A stretch of DNA of 64,000 bases from Bacteroidota bacterium (GTDB lineage Bacteria > Bacteroidota > Bacteroidia > B-17B0 > Aurantibacillaceae), in the NCBI GenBank assembly GCA_019638705.1, contig JAHBTI010000006.1:1-64000 (forward strand). Reading direction: 5' to 3'. The position numbers and the translations under genes are program-made. Below, piece by piece: positions 60,063-64,000 of this stretch; within the stretch, counting starts at the first letter, position 1, and each line of letters opens with the position of its first letter. The notes under the pieces are model-generated. The model had not been told where the DNA came from and ran no database searches. It was given only the letters and a program-made list of their open reading frames with translations.

Positions 60063-62567
60063 CTGAAAGCTCTCAAATCACATATTTTCATTTTTGTTTT
60101 TTCCTGCTCAATTTTCTTTGCACAATCGCAAACAGCTGTCATTTCGGGCGTAATAAAGGGAAATGACGGTATGCCTATTGACCACGTTACCATTGGCATT
60201 AAAGAAAACGCCAACATTCACACGCTTTCCGATGACAAAGGTTTTTATTCCCTGAACGTTGAAGCCGACAAAACGCTCACCATTATTTTTCAGAACATCA
60301 GTTACAGCATTCACGCTTACACCTTTGTTGCAAAGCCCGATGAACAAATAAATTATTCGCCTGTTTTAAAATTTAAAAACGAACTCGGCGTGGTGGAAAT
60401 AACCGACACAAAAGCTCGCAGCAGCGAAATGGTGGTACTTTCTGCGAAAGTTTTTACGCAACTTCCCTCTGCTTCTGGAAATATTGAAGACCTTTTGAAA
60501 ACACAAATGGGCGTGAGCAGCAACAACGAGTTGAGCAGCGGTTACAGTGTGCGCGGCGGCAACTTTGACGAAAATTTGGTGTATGTAAACGACATTGAAG
60601 TGTATCGTCCTTTTTTGGTGCGTAGCGGGCAGCAAGAGGGTTTGAGTTTTGCCAACCCAAACATGGTGCAAAACATGAGTTTCTCGGCAGGTGGATTTGA
60701 AGCCAAATACGGCGACAAAATGAGCAGCGTGTTAGACATCACCTACAAAAAACCCTTGAAATTTTCGGGCAATGCTTCGGCGAGTTTGTTGGGCGGAAAC
60801 GTGCAGGCAGAGGGCATCAGCAACAACCGTTTGGTGGCTTGGAACATTGGTGCGCGCTACAAAACCAATACCTTTTTACTGAATACACTTGACACCAAAG
60901 GCGAGTACAGACCAAGTGCCACCGATGTTCAGGCATTTTTGACTTTTGACATAAACCCGAAATTGAAAATTGAATTTTTAGGAAACATTGCACAAAATAA
61001 ATATTTAGTAATCCCAAGCAACCGCGAAACAAATTTCGGAACGGTAAACAACGCTTTGAAATTTACCGTGTATTTTGACGGACAAGAGTTGATGCAATAC
61101 ACCACCTTTATGGGTGGGCTTTCTACAACCTATAAACCCAACACAAAAACAAAATTGAAATTTATTACGTCGGTTTACAGAGCCAATGAACAAGAGGTTT
61201 ACACCGTGCAGGGGCAATATTGGATTGACCAGTTGGAAGCAGATTTCGGGAAACCAAACTTCGGGCAGGTGGCATACAATCGCGGCGTTGGTACGTTCCT
61301 CAACAACGGAAGAAATTATTTAAACGCCACCGTTGCCAATATTGAACACAAAGGAACGCGCACCATAAACAAAGACAACGAATTGCTTTGGGGCGCACGG
61401 CAACAGTTTGAACGCATTGACGATAAATTAAATGAATGGAAAACAGTCGATTCTTCGGGCTACCTTGTGCCTTACAGCCCCAACCAAATTGATTTAATTG
61501 ATGCGTACAAAACAAATGTTTCTTTGCCGAGTTGGCGTTCGCAGGCTTACGTTCAATATAATTTCAACAAAACATTGCAAGATTCATCTAATCTGCACAT
61601 AAGCGGCGGTGTGCGCGGAAATTACTGGACGGTGAACGAACAAGTTTTGTTTTCACCGCGCGCAACCATTGCCTACAAACCAAACTGGAAACGCGACTGG
61701 TTGTTTAAATTTTCTTCGGGTTTGTATTACCAACCGCCCTTTTACCGCGAGTTGCGCAACATTGACGGCACTTTGAACACCAACGTAAAAGCGCAGCAAT
61801 CCATACATTTTGTATTGAGCGGCGATTATATTTTTAATATGTGGGAACGCCCCTTTAAGCTGATGATTGCAGGCTATTACAAAGATTTAAAAAACTTAGT
61901 TCCTTACGAAATTGACGATGTGCGCATACGCTATTTTGCCAACAACAACACAAAAGGTTTTGCCACAGGGCTTGACACGCGCATTAACGGTGAATTTGTA
62001 AAAGGCGTGGAAAGCTGGGCTACGCTTGGTTTTTTGCGTACTTACGAATATTCTGACGATAACATTCACTACAACTATTTTAATAAAGACGGTGAAGAAA
62101 TTGTTCGCGGTTACACCTTTGACCAAGTGAAAGCTGACAGTCAATTAGTGAACCCCGGCTACATTCCGCGCCCAACCAACCAGTTAATCACGTTCGGTTT
62201 GTTTTTTCAGGATTACTGGACACGCTTTCCTGCCTTTAAATTTAATTTGAATATGCAGTTTGGCAGCGGCTTACCTTTTGGACCGCCCACGCATTTGCGC
62301 TGGCAGCAGGTGTTGCGTATGCCGCCTTATCGCCGTGTGGACGCAGGTTTTGCATACAATATTTTAAAAGCAAACCGCACCATAAAAAACAAAAATATGT
62401 TTAATCACTTACAGGAAATGTGGGTGTTTTTGGAAATTTTTAATCTGCTGCAAATAAACAATACTGTGTCTTACACTTGGGTAATGGATGTTACAGGCAA
62501 CCGCTACGCCATTCCGAATTATTTAACCAACCGACAAATTAATGTGAGGTTGCAGGTGAGATTTTAA
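60063..62567 (+). CDS. TonB-dependent outer-membrane receptor, probable non-ATG start
   Basis: A TonB-dependent receptor with carboxypeptidase-like domain (SGVIKGNDGMPIDHVTIGIK), plug domain (GYSVRGGNFDENLVYVNDIE) and a large beta-barrel ending NRQINVRLQVRF. It imports a bulky nutrient or siderophore using TonB energy. The first ATG in frame is 60171, which falls inside the CPR domain and would remove the signal peptide. The same frame upstream encodes KALKSHIFIFVFSCSIFFAQ, a clear signal peptide, preceded by CTG at 60063 and a stop just before (60054). So the real start is CTG 60063 (or a start codon lost by mutation); the protein would be about 834 residues. Its stop interlocks with the next gene (TTAA, 62564-62567). 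Confidence 0.85.
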   Translation: MKALKSHIFIFVFSCSIFFAQSQTAVISGVIKGNDGMPIDHVTIGIKENANIHTLSDDKGFYSLNVEADKTLTIIFQNISYSIHAYTFVAKPDEQINYSPVLKFKNELGVVEITDTKARSSEMVVLSAKVFTQLPSASGNIEDLLKTQMGVSSNNELSSGYSVRGGNFDENLVYVNDIEVYRPFLVRSGQQEGLSFANPNMVQNMSFSAGGFEAKYGDKMSSVLDITYKKPLKFSGNASASLLGGNVQAEGISNNRLVAWNIGARYKTNTFLLNTLDTKGEYRPSATDVQAFLTFDINPKLKIEFLGNIAQNKYLVIPSNRETNFGTVNNALKFTVYFDGQELMQYTTFMGGLSTTYKPNTKTKLKFITSVYRANEQEVYTVQGQYWIDQLEADFGKPNFGQVAYNRGVGTFLNNGRNYLNATVANIEHKGTRTINKDNELLWGARQQFERIDDKLNEWKTVDSSGYLVPYSPNQIDLIDAYKTNVSLPSWRSQAYVQYNFNKTLQDSSNLHISGGVRGNYWTVNEQVLFSPRATIAYKPNWKRDWLFKFSSGLYYQPPFYRELRNIDGTLNTNVKAQQSIHFVLSGDYIFNMWERPFKLMIAGYYKDLKNLVPYEIDDVRIRYFANNNTKGFATGLDTRINGEFVKGVESWATLGFLRTYEYSDDNIHYNYFNKDGEEIVRGYTFDQVKADSQLVNPGYIPRPTNQLITFGLFFQDYWTRFPAFKFNLNMQFGSGLPFGPPTHLRWQQVLRMPPYRRVDAGFAYNILKANRTIKNKNMFNHLQEMWVFLEIFNLLQINNTVSYTWVMDVTGNRYAIPNYLTNRQINVRLQVRF

Positions 62568-63484
62568 TACAAAAACGGAATTATTTTTTTATCCACGTTG
62601 CCTGTATCAAAATGGGAAACTCTTTTGTAATACTCGTGCAGGTAACTGTTTAGCTTATCTACCGCCAATGAAATTCGCTCGTAGGTCAATTCTTTTTTAA
62701 TTTTTATCGGAATGGCTTTATCGCTTTTTGCAATTTTACTTTTACCGTTGTTTTGTTTCAAGTCCTGCAACAGCGTTCTGTCCACCGTGTAGGGCTTTTC
62801 ACTTACACCAACAAGAACTGATTCCGTTATCGTTACCTTATCCTGTATCACATACGGAAAAGGTTTTTTCAACTGATGAGCGTATTTGTTTTTTAAAACA
62901 ATTGCCATTTCCTTAATCGGGTTTCCTTGTTCGCTTACAAAACGTGCAGAATCTTCAGGCACAAAACCAATGGAAGAATTGTAAGCATAATCACGCTCGG
63001 CAATGAGATAAAAATTTTCAGTCATTTCAATAGTGGGATTAACAATTAAGTTAGTGTCCAAAAAAATGCCGCTGCGCGCACCTTTCAGCAAAGTATCGCT
63101 GCTGTGAGCGTAAATAAAATATACTTTGCAAAAGTTTAAATGTTCTGTGTAGGCAAATAAAATGTTTTTGTTTACGGCAAATTGTTCGGCGGTTTTTTCT
63201 TGTGCCAGTTTTTCGTTTCCTGCTTTATTAAGCGCATCAATGGCTTTTTGGTTGGTCTGCAAACGCACTACAATTGCACCTTTTTTCAGTTGATTAATTT
63301 GCCATTCGGAAACGGTTGTTCTGCGTTTTTGAAAATTTTCAAACTGTTCAGGATTTTTATAGTCTTTGGAACTTTTTGCTTCATGCAAATTACTTTCCTG
63401 TGCTTGCAATGAAATAATTGGGAGCAACGAAACAAAAAGTAAAACTATTTTTCTATTTAACCGAAGAACCATTTTTAATTTCAT
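62564..63484 (-). CDS. Exported protein of unknown function
   Basis: A 306-residue protein with a signal peptide (VLLFVSLLPIISLQAQ; start MKLKMVLRL at 63482-63484, or MVLRL at 63470-63472). No domain recognised; it is hydrophilic with long helical stretches (INQLKKGAIVVRLQTNQKAI) and one region NKNILFAYTEHLNFCKVYFI. Conserved in the phylum by general appearance, function unknown. It overlaps the end of metG by about 20-32 bases on the same strand and so is probably cotranscribed with it. Confidence 0.72.
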   Translation of the reverse strand: MKLKMVLRLNRKIVLLFVSLLPIISLQAQESNLHEAKSSKDYKNPEQFENFQKRRTTVSEWQINQLKKGAIVVRLQTNQKAIDALNKAGNEKLAQEKTAEQFAVNKNILFAYTEHLNFCKVYFIYAHSSDTLLKGARSGIFLDTNLIVNPTIEMTENFYLIAERDYAYNSSIGFVPEDSARFVSEQGNPIKEMAIVLKNKYAHQLKKPFPYVIQDKVTITESVLVGVSEKPYTVDRTLLQDLKQNNGKSKIAKSDKAIPIKIKKELTYERISLAVDKLNSYLHEYYKRVSHFDTGNVDKKIIPFLY

Positions 63485-63999
63485 CTTTTACAGGCGCAAC
63501 AAAACTCAATTCGCCGTTGGCATTTTCAGCCATTAAAATCATGCCTTGACTTTCTATGCCTTTAATTTTGCGCGGCTCTAAGTTGGCAAGCAAGCACACG
63601 TTTTGTCCGATAATATCCTGCGGCTTGTAATATTGCGCAATGCCGCTCACAACGGTGCGTTTATCAACGCCTGTGTCTAACAACAATTTCAGCAACTTAT
63701 CTGTTTTCGGAACAAGTTCGGCTTCCAAAATAGTTGCCGTGCGAATATCCATTTTTGAAAAATCATCAAACGTAGTTGCCGCTTTAATAGGCTGCGCAGG
63801 TTTATTGGCTTCGTTTTCCATTTTACTTTTTTTCAGCTTGTCTAACTGAATTTGAATGTCGGCATCTTCCACTTTTGAAAACAACAATTCGTCTTTGTTA
63901 ATTGTGTGCCCCGCTACCATGTTGCTTGTTTGTGTTGCCGACAACCATTTCAACGGTTGAACATTGAGTAACGAAAATAATTTTTGCGAAGTGAAAGGT
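63453..63999 (-). CDS. metG: Methionine--tRNA ligase, C-terminal part (5' end outside window)
   Basis: The visible part is the C-terminal end of MetRS: the anticodon domain tail (LNVQPLKWLSATQ), a connecting helix and the OB-fold tRNA-binding/dimerisation domain (DFSKMDIRTATILEAELVPK, then NLEPRKIKGIESQGMILMAE). The frame continues beyond base 64000, and TTG at 63951 is only an internal leucine. MetRS of this type, with a fused C-terminal tRNA-binding domain, is usual in Bacteroidota. The catalytic domain is not in the window. Confidence 0.93.
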   Translation of the reverse strand, partial: PFTSQKLFSLLNVQPLKWLSATQTSNMVAGHTINKDELLFSKVEDADIQIQLDKLKKSKMENEANKPAQPIKAATTFDDFSKMDIRTATILEAELVPKTDKLLKLLLDTGVDKRTVVSGIAQYYKPQDIIGQNVCLLANLEPRKIKGIESQGMILMAENANGELSFVAPVKDEIKNGSSVK

Positions 64000-64000
64000 A

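Overview
The window is a piece of chromosome from a member of the Bacteroidota. The evidence is several exact TAnnTTTG promoter elements close to start codons, a gliding-motility lipoprotein (GldB), a secreted metalloprotease with a type IX secretion C-terminal sorting domain, a TonB-dependent receptor, many Bacteroidota-type lipoproteins, and fused or reduced versions of core enzymes typical of the phylum. A Chitinophagia/Sphingobacteriia/Saprospiria-like free-living bacterium is a reasonable guess, but nothing here fixes the genus. No rRNA, tRNA, IS element, CRISPR array or phage gene was seen.

Layout. 1-10.3 kb is core: an M61 peptidase (cut at the left edge), ilvE, a GT39-like membrane glycosyltransferase, hbd, dnaA, a thioesterase and a fused 2-oxoacid dehydrogenase E1. 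10.3-21.7 kb is an accessory island: a restriction-modification operon (controller-like HTH protein, C5 methyltransferase, two proteins with PD-(D/E)xK-like nuclease motifs), then a TerB-like gene, a metal-type RND pump fused to its outer-membrane channel with its adaptor, then an orphan gene. These modules are separated by related hairpin elements that begin ATAAC and end CGTTAT, which recalls integron gene cassettes, although no integrase is present. 21.7-34 kb returns to ordinary genes: two pirins, a doubly broken DinB gene, an MBL hydrolase, bacilliredoxin, dnaB, a serA-like dehydrogenase, a LuxE-like protein, prmC, an ArsC/Spx-like protein and small exported proteins. 34-39.6 kb is a complete HAE1-type RND efflux operon (adaptor, pump, channel). 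39.6-64 kb holds a dolichol-phosphate-mannose-synthase-like glycosyltransferase, a PD40 protein, dxs, gldB, a beta-barrel protein, a GNAT, a CaiB-type CoA-transferase, a PIN toxin module, a MORN-repeat protein, pheT, the T9SS protease, der, recQ, the TonB receptor and the 3' end of metG.

A second theme is short palindromic repeats. At least four families are present, and several copies sit in frame inside genes (GT39, the RND-TolC fusion, its adaptor, the HAE1-operon TolC), where they have become protein sequence and in two cases part of the signal-peptide region. One family keeps its hairpin by paired base changes between copies. The strongest candidate for something not well described is the cassette-like island with its ATAAC...CGTTAT hairpin elements.
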